A DNA stretch of 59,784 nt from NCBI RefSeq assembly GCF_900109075.1, contig NZ_FNYS01000022.1, forward strand, positions 1 to 59,784, written 5' to 3'. Numbering within the stretch: position 1 is the stretch's first letter; each line of letters begins with the position of its first letter. Source of the stretch: Myroides marinus (GTDB lineage: Bacteria > Bacteroidota > Bacteroidia > Flavobacteriales > Flavobacteriaceae). Of this stretch, positions 1 through 8,731 are shown piece by piece. A program made the position numbers and the translations under genes. The notes below the pieces were generated by a model, which did no database searches, was not told where the DNA came from, and worked only from the letters and a program-made list of their open reading frames with translations.

Positions 1-658
1 TACTGATGAAGTATATGGAAGTTTAGGAGAAACAGGTTTTTTCTATGAAACAACAGCTTATGATCCTAATTCACCTTATTCAGCTTCTAAGGCAAGCTCA
101 GATCATTTCGTACGTGCGTATGGAGAGACTTACGGTATGCCTTATGTAGTGAGTAACTGTTCTAATAATTATGGACCTAATCACTTCCCTGAGAAGTTAA
201 TTCCACTGTGTATTCACAATATTATCAATAAAAGACCACTACCTATTTATGGGAATGGAAAATATACGCGTGATTGGTTATATGTTATTGATCATGCTAG
301 AGCAATTGATGATGTATTCCACAAGGGTGGAAATGGAGAGACATACAATATTGGAGGATTTAACGAATGGCAGAATATAGACCTAGTTAGAGAGTTGTGT
401 AAACAAATGGATGCTGTCTTAGGTCGTTCAGAAGGTGAAAGTGAACAGTTAATTACGTTTGTAAAAGATAGACCAGGACATGATTTGCGTTATGCTATCG
501 ATGCTACTAAGATTAATAAGGAATTAGGATGGTCACCATCTGTTACATTCCCAGAAGGATTAGCTAAGACTATTGAATGGTATATGAATAATCAAGATTG
601 GCTAGATAATGTAACAAGTGGAGCATACGCTGATTATTATAATGAACAATATAAATAG
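1..658 (+). CDS. rmlB: dTDP-glucose 4,6-dehydratase, 5' end outside window
   Basis: The reading frame is open from base 2 to the TAG at 656-658, so the gene starts upstream of the window. The enzyme (RmlB/RfbB, extended SDR family) converts dTDP-glucose to dTDP-4-keto-6-deoxyglucose in the cytoplasm, the entry point to rhamnose and dideoxy-amino sugars. Visible signatures are the catalytic T-D-E triplet at the very start of the window, the Y-S-A-S-K (YxxxK) motif about 25 residues later, and the family block SNCSNNYGPNHFPEKLIPL. The N-terminal NAD-binding Rossmann glycines are not visible. It precedes rmlA by 179 bases, the expected sugar-nucleotide partner. An internal ATG at 137 is not the real start. 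Confidence 0.95.
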   Translation, partial: TDEVYGSLGETGFFYETTAYDPNSPYSASKASSDHFVRAYGETYGMPYVVSNCSNNYGPNHFPEKLIPLCIHNIINKRPLPIYGNGKYTRDWLYVIDHARAIDDVFHKGGNGETYNIGGFNEWQNIDLVRELCKQMDAVLGRSEGESEQLITFVKDRPGHDLRYAIDATKINKELGWSPSVTFPEGLAKTIEWYMNNQDWLDNVTSGAYADYYNEQYK

Positions 659-727
659 GTTTATAGTTTACTGTTAACGGTTTACAGAAATGTAAGACGT
701 TGATAGGTTTCATTAGATGAAATGTAG

Positions 728-747
728 AGATGCAATACTTTGCATCT
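728..747. repeat. Perfect 8-bp palindrome in the rmlB-rmlA gap
   Basis: AGATGCAA and TTGCATCT are separated by TACT. It sits in the 179-base gap between rmlB and rmlA and is followed by A-rich, not T-rich, sequence, so it is a poor intrinsic terminator on the + strand. It resembles the REP-like 'GTAGAGATGCAA...TTGCATCTC' palindromes that I associate with Bacteroidetes intergenic regions; that link is from memory and unverified. Confidence 0.5.
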
Positions 748-837
748 AAAAAATACTATTTGTTGGTTTGTGTTCTTGTTTAAAGAGAATATCTAAAACA
801 AAAACACAGAATCACAGAAAACAAAAAGACATAAACA

Positions 838-1710
838 ATGAAAGGAATAATATTAGCAGGTGGGTCAGGAACACGACTACACCCTTTAACATTAGCAGTA
901 AGTAAGCAATTGTTACCTATATATGATAAACCGATGATTTATTATCCTTTATCGGTATTGATGTTGGCAGGGATACGCGAGATATTAATTATATCTACAC
1001 CACATGATTTACCAAACTTTAAGAAATTATTTGGAGATGGTAGTCAGTTTGGTATTCAATTGAGTTATGCAGAACAACCAAGTCCTGATGGCTTAGCACA
1101 AGCTTTTATTATTGGAGAGGAGTTTATTGGAGATGATGATGTATGTTTGGTATTAGGAGATAATATATTTTATGGTGCTGGAATGCAGAAGTTGTTAAAA
1201 GCATCTATAGAAACTGTAAAAAATGATAAAAAGGCTGTAGTATTTGGATATTATGTAGAAGATCCAGAACGATATGGAGTAGCAGAGTTTGATGGTGAAG
1301 GAAATGTGTTGAGTCTAGAAGAAAAGCCTGTAGTACCTAAATCTAATTATGCAGTGGTAGGATTGTATTTCTATCCTAATTCTGTAGTGAGAATCGCGAA
1401 AGAAGTAAAACCTTCTCATCGTGGAGAGTTAGAGATAACTTCTGTAAATCAAACTTATTTAGTAGAAGATCAGCTGAAATTACAGACTATGAGCCGTGGT
1501 TTTGCTTGGTTAGATACAGGTACACATGAGTCATTAACAGAAGCTACTGAATTTGTGAAAGCTTTAGAGAAGAGAACTTCGCTGAAGATTGCTTGTTTGG
1601 AAGAAATTGCTTTAACTTATAAATGGGTATCAAGAGAGGAGATGATGGAGAAAGTGATAGGTATGAAAGGAGATTATTACGAATATATTAAAAAGAGATT
1701 CGATTTATAG
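838..1710 (+). CDS. rmlA: Glucose-1-phosphate thymidylyltransferase
   Basis: RmlA/RfbA joins dTTP and glucose-1-phosphate to give dTDP-glucose, the substrate of the preceding RmlB. The 290-residue length is typical. The nucleotidyltransferase signature [11 protein letters not shown] is at residues 8-18 and the family block [17 protein letters not shown] follows. Other recognisable blocks are LGDNIFYG near residue 107 and the C-terminal [11 protein letters not shown]. The next gene, the flippase, starts on the base after this stop, so the two are very probably co-transcribed. rmlC and rmlD, which would complete dTDP-L-rhamnose synthesis, do not follow; the dTDP-sugar may instead go to the aminotransferase at 3153. 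Confidence 0.97.
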   Translation: MKGIILAGGSGTRLHPLTLAVSKQLLPIYDKPMIYYPLSVLMLAGIREILIISTPHDLPNFKKLFGDGSQFGIQLSYAEQPSPDGLAQAFIIGEEFIGDDDVCLVLGDNIFYGAGMQKLLKASIETVKNDKKAVVFGYYVEDPERYGVAEFDGEGNVLSLEEKPVVPKSNYAVVGLYFYPNSVVRIAKEVKPSHRGELEITSVNQTYLVEDQLKLQTMSRGFAWLDTGTHESLTEATEFVKALEKRTSLKIACLEEIALTYKWVSREEMMEKVIGMKGDYYEYIKKRFDL

Positions 1711-3153
1711 ATGTCATTAAAGAATCAAGCTATAGGAGGTGTAATTTGGACAGTCGTTGATACTTTTGTATTGAGAGGCTTATCTTTTATTGCAACATTA
1801 ATTTTAGCAAGATGGCTCGGCCCAGCAGAATTTGGTTTAGTTGGAATGATAACAGTATTTATAGCCATAGGTACGTCGCTGACAGATAGTGGTCTAACTT
1901 CATCATTGATTAGGGCACAAGAAAAAGATAGTAGAGATTATTCGACTGTTTTTTGGATGAATCTTGGTATTAGTATATTAGTATATTTAATTCTTTTTTT
2001 CAGTGCCCCTTGGATAGCTGATTTCTTTAATCAGAGTGTTTTAGTGAGGTTAATCCGATTGTATTGTATTAGTTTTATTATTTCTGCCTTTTCTGCTGTA
2101 CAATTGGTACGATTAACTGAAAAAATGAATTTTAAAAAGATAGCAAAAATAAATATACCAGGCACTTTAGTCGGAGTAATAGTCGGGCTTATTTTAGGTT
2201 ATCATGGATATGGAGCTTTTGCTATCGTGTGGATGTATTTAAGTACACAAGTTCTTCAATCTATTATTTTGTGGTGGAATTCTAACTGGAGACCAAATTT
2301 TATATATTCTAGAGAAAAAGCAAAATATCATTATAGATTTGGGTATAAATTGATGTTGTCTGGTTTGATTAATACAATTTTTCAAAATATTTATAATATA
2401 GTTATTGGAAGATTGTATAATCCTGTTACATTAGGGTTTTATGAGCGATCTCAAACACTTAATATGTATCCAGTAACTGTATTAACTTCGGTTATTTCAA
2501 AAGTTACCTACCCTCTGTTAGCTAATATTCAGGAGGATAAAAAGAAAGTAGGTTCAGTATATCGTAAAATATTACGTTTAGCTTTTTTTCTAATTGCACC
2601 TTTGATGCTGTTAATGGCTACTATTGCGAAACCATTGTTTAATTTAATTTTAGGGCAAGAATGGGAAGCTGCAGTTCCATTTTTTCAAATTTTATGTTTA
2701 GGTACAATGTTTTATCCTATTCATGCTTTTAATTTGAATGTTTTTATGGTATATGGACGTAGTGATTTATTTTTAAAGTTAGAGGTAATAAAAAAGGTGG
2801 TTATTGTTTTAGCTATAAGTATAGGCTATTGTTTTGGTATTTATGGGCTAGTTTTTAGTAGTGTAATTACATCTTATATAGCTCTATTAATAAATACACA
2901 TTATAGTGCAGATATGATCAACTATTCACAAAAGCAGCAGTTTAAAGATATGTTCCCTACTTTTGTAAGTGGACTTTTGAGTGTAATGGTTGTTTTAATT
3001 TTATATAGTTTTGTAAATTTTGAATATGATATTGTCAAAATAGCTATAGGACTTGTTTTAGGAGGGGGGATTTATTTGAGTATAAATTATATGATAAAGT
3101 CTACTCCATTATTTTATAGTATAAATTTGATTAAAGAAAAAATTAGAAGATAA
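1711..3153 (+). CDS. wzx: Wzx-type polysaccharide flippase (MOP superfamily)
   Basis: A 480-residue integral membrane protein with about 12-14 predicted hydrophobic segments and the N-terminal signature LSFIATLILARWLGPAEFGLVGM seen in WzxC/polysaccharide_synt (MOP superfamily) exporters. Members flip undecaprenyl-linked O-units or capsule units from the inner to the outer face of the inner membrane. ATG follows the rmlA stop directly, and its TAA shares one base with the ATG of the next gene (TAATG), so translation is probably coupled. With the EpsG-like polymerase at 12010 it points to a Wzx/Wzy-dependent pathway. Its exact substrate cannot be read from sequence. Confidence 0.9.
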   Translation: MSLKNQAIGGVIWTVVDTFVLRGLSFIATLILARWLGPAEFGLVGMITVFIAIGTSLTDSGLTSSLIRAQEKDSRDYSTVFWMNLGISILVYLILFFSAPWIADFFNQSVLVRLIRLYCISFIISAFSAVQLVRLTEKMNFKKIAKINIPGTLVGVIVGLILGYHGYGAFAIVWMYLSTQVLQSIILWWNSNWRPNFIYSREKAKYHYRFGYKLMLSGLINTIFQNIYNIVIGRLYNPVTLGFYERSQTLNMYPVTVLTSVISKVTYPLLANIQEDKKKVGSVYRKILRLAFFLIAPLMLLMATIAKPLFNLILGQEWEAAVPFFQILCLGTMFYPIHAFNLNVFMVYGRSDLFLKLEVIKKVVIVLAISIGYCFGIYGLVFSSVITSYIALLINTHYSADMINYSQKQQFKDMFPTFVSGLLSVMVVLILYSFVNFEYDIVKIAIGLVLGGGIYLSINYMIKSTPLFYSINLIKEKIRR

Positions 3154-4226
3154 TGATTCCAGTTGTAAAGCCTTTTCTTCCTCCAATGGAAGAGTATCAA
3201 GATATATTAAAAGGAGTTTGGGCACGCCAATGGTTAACCAATATGGGACCGTTAGCAACTGAACTAGAGGAGAAATTAAAGGATAGACTTAGTGTTAGTA
3301 ATCTTTTATTTGTAACTAATGGAACTGTAGCCTTGCAAATGGCTATTAAAGCTTTGGATTTAAAAGGTGAAGTTATCACTACTCCTTTTTCGTTTGTTGC
3401 TACTACAAGTACTATTGTATGGGAGGGATGTAAACCTGTATTTGTTGATATAGAACCAACAACATTAACAATAGATGCAAGTAAGATAGAAGAAGCTATT
3501 ACAGAAAACACAGTTGCTATTCTAGCGACACATGTTTATGGCAATCCTTGTGATGTTGAGGCTATTGATAACATTGCTAAAAAGCATAACCTGAAAGTGA
3601 TTTATGATGGAGCTCATGCTTTTGGTGTTGAGTATAAAGGTAGATCAATCTTTGAGTATGGCGATATTTCTACATGTTCTCTTCATGCTACAAAATTATA
3701 TCATAGTATTGAAGGTGGTTTTATTGTAACTAAGGATAAAGATTTAAATACTAAGTTGCAACGTATTCGTAATTTTGGTATAGCTGGATTTGATACATTT
3801 TCTGACTTAGGTTTAAATGGGAAAAACTCAGAAATGCACGCTGCTATGGGAATAGTTAATTTAAAGTATATCGATGCAATTCACACTAAACGAAAGTTAT
3901 TGTATGAGACTTATACAGAAGGGTTAAAAGGATTTGCTGCTGTACAGCCAGTATGGAGAGAGGGAGCTACAATGAATTATCCTTACTTTCCTTTGGTATT
4001 AGAAAGTGAAGAGCTATTGTTAAATGTTAGAGAAGCATTAGCAAAAGAAGATATTCATTTGAGGAGATATTTTTATCCTTCTTTGGCGTCTGCACTGCCA
4101 TATTTACCAAAGCAGTTATTAGAGAATACTGAGGATATTGCAAAACGTGCTGTTTGTTTACCTTTTTATTACGATTTAGAAGAAGAAGAAATTAATCGTA
4201 TAGTTTCAGTTATTATTAACGTATAG
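3153..4226 (+). CDS. DegT/DnrJ/EryC1/StrS-type sugar aminotransferase
   Basis: A 357-residue PLP-dependent nucleotide-sugar aminotransferase of fold type I. The PLP-binding lysine is K181 in SLHATKLYHSIEGG and the aspartate that pairs with the pyridine nitrogen is D152 in VIYDGAHAFG. The HATKLYHSIEGG context resembles VioA/FdtB-like enzymes acting on dTDP-4-keto- or 3-keto-6-deoxy sugars, which fits the preceding rmlA/rmlB pair. Position of amination (C3 or C4) is not determined. It overlaps the flippase stop by one base and lies 8 bases before the CitE-like gene. An amino-sugar product would be the natural acceptor for the acyl modification genes that follow. Confidence 0.9.
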   Translation: MIPVVKPFLPPMEEYQDILKGVWARQWLTNMGPLATELEEKLKDRLSVSNLLFVTNGTVALQMAIKALDLKGEVITTPFSFVATTSTIVWEGCKPVFVDIEPTTLTIDASKIEEAITENTVAILATHVYGNPCDVEAIDNIAKKHNLKVIYDGAHAFGVEYKGRSIFEYGDISTCSLHATKLYHSIEGGFIVTKDKDLNTKLQRIRNFGIAGFDTFSDLGLNGKNSEMHAAMGIVNLKYIDAIHTKRKLLYETYTEGLKGFAAVQPVWREGATMNYPYFPLVLESEELLLNVREALAKEDIHLRRYFYPSLASALPYLPKQLLENTEDIAKRAVCLPFYYDLEEEEINRIVSVIINV

Positions 4227-4234
4227 ATATTACT

Positions 4235-5068
4235 ATGAAATCATTTTTTTTTGTTCCAGGAAATAAGCTTTATAAAGTATATTCAGTTTTAGAATTAGGA
4301 GTTGATGAATTAATTATTGATTTTGAAGATTCACTTTTAATCGATCAACGGGATGATATTTTTAAGAAAATAGAGACTCTTCAAAGTTTTGATAGATTTT
4401 GGTATAGAATTCCTTTAAGAAATGATTTTAATGAATGTATTGATTTTGATTTCTTACAAAGATTTTTTGATTTAGGGGTAAAAAAAATTATGATACCAAA
4501 ATTGATATCTCTAGAGGAATTTAAAGAAGTAATGTTTTTCTTGAAAGAATATGATATTGAAATTATTCTATTGGTTGAACATCCAATGTTATACTTACAA
4601 CTTTTTGAGGTTTTGCGTATAAATTCAGTTGATACTAATAAAGTTAAAGGAATAGCTTTGGGTTCTCATGATTTAGCTACATTTTGTGGTTTTGAAAGTA
4701 TTGAGAGTAATTTTTATAGCTTAAGACAAAATATTCTATTATACTGTTCAGCATTTAATATAGAAGCGATTGATATTGCTAGTATGAATATTGCTAATAA
4801 TATTGAGTTTAATAAGGAGGTATTAAGTGGAGTAAGTCTTGGTTATAAGGCAAAACTTGTGATTCATCCGATACAAGTTAAGTGGTTAGAAGCTAGTAAA
4901 GTGAAAGAACAAGAGCTTTTAGAAGAAGCCAGGAAAATTGTTAGAAATATTCCAGGAGGTATTTTTTCAAAGGAAATTAACCCTTTTGTACTTGATGGAA
5001 AAGTTATTGAAAAACCACATATAGAAAATGCAATTAAATATTTAAAAAAATATGAAAATGAAAAGTGA
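4235..5068 (+). CDS. HpcH/HpaI aldolase/citrate lyase (CitE-like) protein 1
   Basis: A 277-residue TIM-barrel protein of the CitE/malyl-CoA lyase superfamily, which makes or breaks C-C bonds of beta-hydroxyacyl-CoA thioesters using Mg2+. Visible family blocks: FFFVPGN at the N-terminus, LIIDFEDSL (metal-region acidic motif), RIPLRND, IMIPK, LVEHP with the metal-binding Glu, GSHDLATF, and near the C-terminus GYKAKLVIHPIQ. It is shorter than the paralogue at 5515 and clearly diverged from it. It overlaps the MaoC-like gene by 17 bases. Finding this family twice in a polysaccharide cluster is unusual; an acyl-CoA precursor for sugar N-acylation is my inference, and the substrate is unknown. Confidence 0.85.
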   Translation: MKSFFFVPGNKLYKVYSVLELGVDELIIDFEDSLLIDQRDDIFKKIETLQSFDRFWYRIPLRNDFNECIDFDFLQRFFDLGVKKIMIPKLISLEEFKEVMFFLKEYDIEIILLVEHPMLYLQLFEVLRINSVDTNKVKGIALGSHDLATFCGFESIESNFYSLRQNILLYCSAFNIEAIDIASMNIANNIEFNKEVLSGVSLGYKAKLVIHPIQVKWLEASKVKEQELLEEARKIVRNIPGGIFSKEINPFVLDGKVIEKPHIENAIKYLKKYENEK

Positions 5069-5513
5069 ATTTGGTAATTTTTATGAAGATTTTGTAGTAG
5101 GTGAAATAATTGAGCATGCTTTATCTAAAACTATTTTTGAAAGTGATAATAATTTGTTTAGTTTATTGACTATGAATCATCATCCAGTACATATAAACTT
5201 AGATTATGCAGAACAACAGCAACATCACAAGATTTTAGTAGTAGGTACTTTGGTTTTTAGTGTAGCAGTGGGAATTACTGTTGGAGATATTAGTGGTAAG
5301 GCTATTGCGAATTTAGAATATGAATCTGTAAAACATTTAAACCCAACGTTTATTAATGATACAATTTATGTTAAGACTGAAGTATTAGATAAAAGAGAAT
5401 CTTCTTCAAGTAATGATAGAGGTATTGTATATGTGGAAAGTATAGCTTATAATCAGAATAATATTGCTGTACTAAGTTTTAGAAGGAAAGTATTGATTAA
5501 GAAAAGAACATAG
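5052..5513 (+). CDS. MaoC-family hotdog dehydratase
   Basis: A 153-residue single-hotdog protein of the MaoC family, whose members hydrate enoyl-CoA or dehydrate 3-hydroxyacyl-CoA. The family core is visible as TMNHHPVHINLDYAEQ (residues about 37-52), matching the hydratase-2 pattern with the catalytic His, although the aspartate usually found before it is replaced by Met-Asn here. The length and sequence resemble mesaconyl-CoA hydratase-like proteins, which act next to malyl/citramalyl-CoA lyases. The gene is sandwiched between two CitE-like genes, overlapping the first by 17 bases and ending one base before the second, so the three probably work as a unit. Confidence 0.85.
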   Translation: MKMKSEFGNFYEDFVVGEIIEHALSKTIFESDNNLFSLLTMNHHPVHINLDYAEQQQHHKILVVGTLVFSVAVGITVGDISGKAIANLEYESVKHLNPTFINDTIYVKTEVLDKRESSSSNDRGIVYVESIAYNQNNIAVLSFRRKVLIKKRT

Positions 5514-5514
5514 T

Positions 5515-6399
5515 ATGAGAAGAGATTATTTGTTACGTAGTTTGATGTTTGTACCTAGTCATAATAGGAAATTAATGGAAAGTGCCAGCAGACAAAATGC
5601 AGATGTACTTTTATTAGATATTGAAGATTCAGTACAGCCATTATCAAATAAAAAAATTGCAAGGGCAATGATTCTGGAATACCTGGAAAGTGGAAAGTTC
5701 AAGGGGAAGACTTTGTTTCCTAGAGTAAATGATAGAGAAAGTGGAGAATTATTAAATGATGTATTAGATCTTACTGTAGATGGAATAGAGGGATTTATGT
5801 ATCCTAAGGCAAAAACGGGAGAGGACGTGTATTTTTTTGATAAATTGTTAGAAATTATAGAATATCAAAAAGGAATTGAGATAGGGACTTTTAAGATTAT
5901 TCCATTGATTGAGACTTCTGCTGCAGTTTTAAATGTTCAAGATATATGTAAAGCTTCTGCAAGAGTTATTGCAATAGCTTATGGGTCAGAAGATTTTATT
6001 ACAGACTTAGAAGGGAATCATGATATAGCACATGATAGTTTACAAGTACCACGAGCAATTATTGCCATGGGTGCAAGAGCTAATGACGTAATACCTATTG
6101 ATACAGTTCACGTAAGAGTTCATGATCTAGAGGACTTAGAGGTGAACTTAAAGAACTCTGTTAATTTAGGTTTTGAAGGTATGTTAGTTTTGAATCCGAA
6201 GGAATTACCTTTAGTTCATCAATATTATTCTCCAACAGATCAAGATGTTCTAGATGCGCGTGAGATGCTTACTTTAGCGGAAGAAGCTGCAAATAATGGA
6301 GAAGGTGTAGCTATTAAAGGAGGTAAGTTTATAGGACCTCCTATGATAAAAGCTGCTAAGAAAATATTGTTAAAAGATTTGTTAATTAAAAGTAAGTAG
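5515..6399 (+). CDS. HpcH/HpaI aldolase/citrate lyase (CitE-like) protein 2
   Basis: A 294-residue CitE/malyl-CoA lyase-like TIM barrel, close to normal family length. Blocks seen in order: LRSLMFVPSHNRKL, LLLDIEDSV, LFPRVNDRESGE, YPKAKT, IPLIETSAAVLN with the metal-binding Glu, IAYGSEDFITDLEG, IDTVHVRVHDLEDLE and GFEGMLVLNPKELPLVH. It retains the full set expected of an active beta-hydroxyacyl-CoA lyase, whereas the copy at 4235 is more diverged. It follows the MaoC gene by one base and precedes the WbqC gene by two, so it is in the same transcript. Reaction direction and substrate are inference only. Confidence 0.88.
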   Translation: MRRDYLLRSLMFVPSHNRKLMESASRQNADVLLLDIEDSVQPLSNKKIARAMILEYLESGKFKGKTLFPRVNDRESGELLNDVLDLTVDGIEGFMYPKAKTGEDVYFFDKLLEIIEYQKGIEIGTFKIIPLIETSAAVLNVQDICKASARVIAIAYGSEDFITDLEGNHDIAHDSLQVPRAIIAMGARANDVIPIDTVHVRVHDLEDLEVNLKNSVNLGFEGMLVLNPKELPLVHQYYSPTDQDVLDAREMLTLAEEAANNGEGVAIKGGKFIGPPMIKAAKKILLKDLLIKSK

Positions 6400-6401
6400 G
6401 G

Positions 6402-7109
6402 ATGAAAATTGCAATTATGCAACCGTATTTTTTACCTTATATTGGATATATTCAACTTATTAATGCAGTTGATAAATTTGTAATCTATGATGATGTTAAT
6501 TATATAAAGGGAGGTTGGATTAATCGTAATAATTTATTATTAAATAATCAGAAGTTTTTGTTTACAGTACCTTTAGAAGGAAGTAGTGCTTTTAAAAAGA
6601 TAGATGAAATTGTGATTAATAAGAGATTGTATGATAAGTGGTGTAAGAAACTTCTAATATCTATTGAACAGTCATATAAGAAAGCACCCTATTTTTCTGA
6701 GGTTTTCTTATTATTGAAGAAGATTGTTGAAATTGAAGAGACTATCTCTATTTCGGAATACAATTATAATTCTATAATTCTAATTTGTAAGTTTCTAAAT
6801 ATTAAGACTGAAATAATTAAAAGTTCCAGGATATATGATAATATAGATTTAAGTAGGGAAAGTAGAATTTATGATATCTGTAGCAAAGAAAATAGTAAAT
6901 CTTATGTAAATCCTATAGGAGGTATGGAACTTTATAATAAAGAATCTTTTTTAAAGGAAGGTATAAAGCTTAATTTTCTGAAGACAAATGAGATTGTTTA
7001 TAAACAGTTCGAAAATGAATTTGTTCCTTGGCTGTCAATTATAGACGTTATGATGTTTAATGATGTCAAAGAAATTAAAGATATGTTAGAACAGTACGAA
7101 TTGGTTTAA
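6402..7109 (+). CDS. WbqC-family protein
   Basis: A 235-residue protein starting MKIAIMQPYFLPYIGYIQLI and continuing with DKFVIYDDVNYIKGGWINRN, the diagnostic N-terminus of the WbqC family, found in O-antigen and flagellin-glycan clusters and often beside amino-sugar genes. A role in attaching an amino acid or acyl group to a sugar has been suggested for the family, but no reaction is secure. It has no signal peptide or membrane segment, so it is cytoplasmic. It lies two bases after the second CitE gene and one base before the PLP-fold gene. Confidence 0.85.
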   Translation: MKIAIMQPYFLPYIGYIQLINAVDKFVIYDDVNYIKGGWINRNNLLLNNQKFLFTVPLEGSSAFKKIDEIVINKRLYDKWCKKLLISIEQSYKKAPYFSEVFLLLKKIVEIEETISISEYNYNSIILICKFLNIKTEIIKSSRIYDNIDLSRESRIYDICSKENSKSYVNPIGGMELYNKESFLKEGIKLNFLKTNEIVYKQFENEFVPWLSIIDVMMFNDVKEIKDMLEQYELV

Positions 7110-7110
7110 T

Positions 7111-8070
7111 ATGAGTGAGATAGGAGGTTATTTTGAATTAGAGTTAGAAAGTAAATCTGAATATCTACATTTTAATCTATTAAAAGTAAATTCAGGTAGA
7201 AATGCTCTAGAGCTTATATTAAGGAATAAAAAAGTTAATAAAGTTTTCATTCCCTATTATACTTGTGATGTTATTTTGGAGCCTCTTGAGAAACTTGGAT
7301 TAAATTATGAGTTTTATGATGTTGATGAAAATTTGGAGCCGATAATGGATTGTAATTTATTAAAAGATGAAGATTCAGTTCTTTATACAAACTATTTTGG
7401 TATAAAGGATAAATTTATTAAAAAATTCAGTAAAGATTTTGGTAAAGGTCAACTAATAATTGACAATGCTCAAGCTTTATTTTCTAGACCACTGACTAAA
7501 TGGTGTAGCTTTTATTCTCCACGTAAATTTGTAGGTGTATCTGATGGTGGATATATCTCTAATTTGTCTTATAATATTACCTTAGAACAAGATCTTAGTC
7601 ATGAAAGGATGCTACATTTATTGAAGAGAATAGAATGTGGGGCTAATGTTGGTTATAAGGATTTTATAGCTAATGATGAAAAATTAAAGTTTAATGATAC
7701 AAGAGCGATGTCAATTTTGACAGAGAAGATATTAAGTAGTATTGATTATGATCTTGTAAAAAAGAAAAGATTAGAAAATTTTAATTTTTTACATAATTAC
7801 CTAGAAAATAATAATTTATTAAAGATTGATATTGATGAGGAATGTGTTCCATTAGTTTACCCTTTTAGAGTTTTAAATGGAGGTGTATTGAGAAAGAAAT
7901 TAATTGATAATAAAGTTTATTGTGCGAAATATTGGCCTAATGTTGAAAATTGGTGTGATGAAGAAAAGTTCTCTTATAGATTAGCAGATGAGATAGTTGC
8001 ATTACCTATTGATCAGAGATATTCACAAAGAGATATGTTGAAAATTATAAAAGTAATTAAGAATGGATAA
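7111..8070 (+). CDS. PLP-fold protein of polysaccharide cluster, diverged DegT-like
   Basis: A 319-residue protein with a cut-down aminotransferase type I fold. The N-terminal half shows the substrate-binding pattern NSGRNALELIL, VFIPYYTCDVILEPL and YEFYDVDENLEP, typical of DegT-like enzymes. D118 in LIIDNAQALF and K139 in SPRKFVGVSDGG match the PLP-contacting Asp and the Schiff-base Lys. Overall similarity to classical sugar aminotransferases is low, and I cannot say what it acts on. It recurs in my experience next to WbqC genes. It overlaps the downstream acyltransferase by 8 bases (ATGGATAA), indicating coupled translation. Confidence 0.7.
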   Translation: MSEIGGYFELELESKSEYLHFNLLKVNSGRNALELILRNKKVNKVFIPYYTCDVILEPLEKLGLNYEFYDVDENLEPIMDCNLLKDEDSVLYTNYFGIKDKFIKKFSKDFGKGQLIIDNAQALFSRPLTKWCSFYSPRKFVGVSDGGYISNLSYNITLEQDLSHERMLHLLKRIECGANVGYKDFIANDEKLKFNDTRAMSILTEKILSSIDYDLVKKKRLENFNFLHNYLENNNLLKIDIDEECVPLVYPFRVLNGGVLRKKLIDNKVYCAKYWPNVENWCDEEKFSYRLADEIVALPIDQRYSQRDMLKIIKVIKNG

Positions 8071-8731
8071 GTTTGTAATAATTGGAGGAAAAGGAAGTGC
8101 TATTGTTGTAGCAGAACATATTTATGATGCTCAAGTTAAAGGAGCTAATGTCGAAATGCTTGGTTTTGCTTTTGATGATGAAAGTTTTGGTGATGAAATT
8201 GCTGGATTTCCTATTTTGTGTAAAACATATGAAGTGTTTGAAAAGTATAAAAATGATTCTGATGTGAAATTCATATTTCAATTGTTTAGACCTGATTTAA
8301 TGAAGGAACGCATAGAATTATTGTTATCTTATGGAATACCTTTGGAAAGATTTGGTAGCTTTATTCATCCTTCAGCTATTGTTTCAAGAAGTGCAAAAAT
8401 AGGCTATGGTACTGTAGTATTAGCGAATTCTGTAGTAAACTCACAAAGTATACTTGGGAATTTTTGTACTTTACATTCTAATGTTTTAATAGGGCATGAT
8501 ACAACTATTGATGATTATACTTTTATCGCAGCTCATAACGTTATAGGTAGTAGTACTAAAATAGGAAAAGCTAATTTTTTTGGATTAAACTCTTCAATTA
8601 ACAATTATATTACAATAGGTGATTATTGTTTTGTTGCTATGGCGAGTAACGTTATTAAATCAATAGATAATGAGACTAAAGTAAAAGGTAATCCTGCTAA
8701 ATCTTTTGAGTCTAAAATAAAACCTCTTTAA
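8063..8731 (+). CDS. NeuD/PglD-type sugar acyltransferase
   Basis: A 222-residue protein with an N-terminal Rossmann-like domain (FVIIGGKGSAIVVAEHI) and a C-terminal left-handed beta-helix made of hexapeptide repeats (GYGTVVLANSVVNSQSILG onwards). The catalytic His of the NeuD/PglD family is visible in LIGHDTTIDDY. Members transfer acetyl or other acyl groups from CoA or ACP to the amino group of UDP- or dTDP-4-amino sugars. Placed just behind the CitE-MaoC-CitE-WbqC block it is the best candidate to use an acyl-CoA produced there. It shares 8 bases with the upstream gene and its TAA directly abuts the next ATG. Confidence 0.88.
   Translation: MDKFVIIGGKGSAIVVAEHIYDAQVKGANVEMLGFAFDDESFGDEIAGFPILCKTYEVFEKYKNDSDVKFIFQLFRPDLMKERIELLLSYGIPLERFGSFIHPSAIVSRSAKIGYGTVVLANSVVNSQSILGNFCTLHSNVLIGHDTTIDDYTFIAAHNVIGSSTKIGKANFFGLNSSINNYITIGDYCFVAMASNVIKSIDNETKVKGNPAKSFESKIKPL

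Noticed and set aside
3197..3511. Open frame of 104 codons on the - strand
   Set aside because: Lies fully inside the aminotransferase gene, whose protein is clearly conserved; the opposite frame has no recognisable domain.
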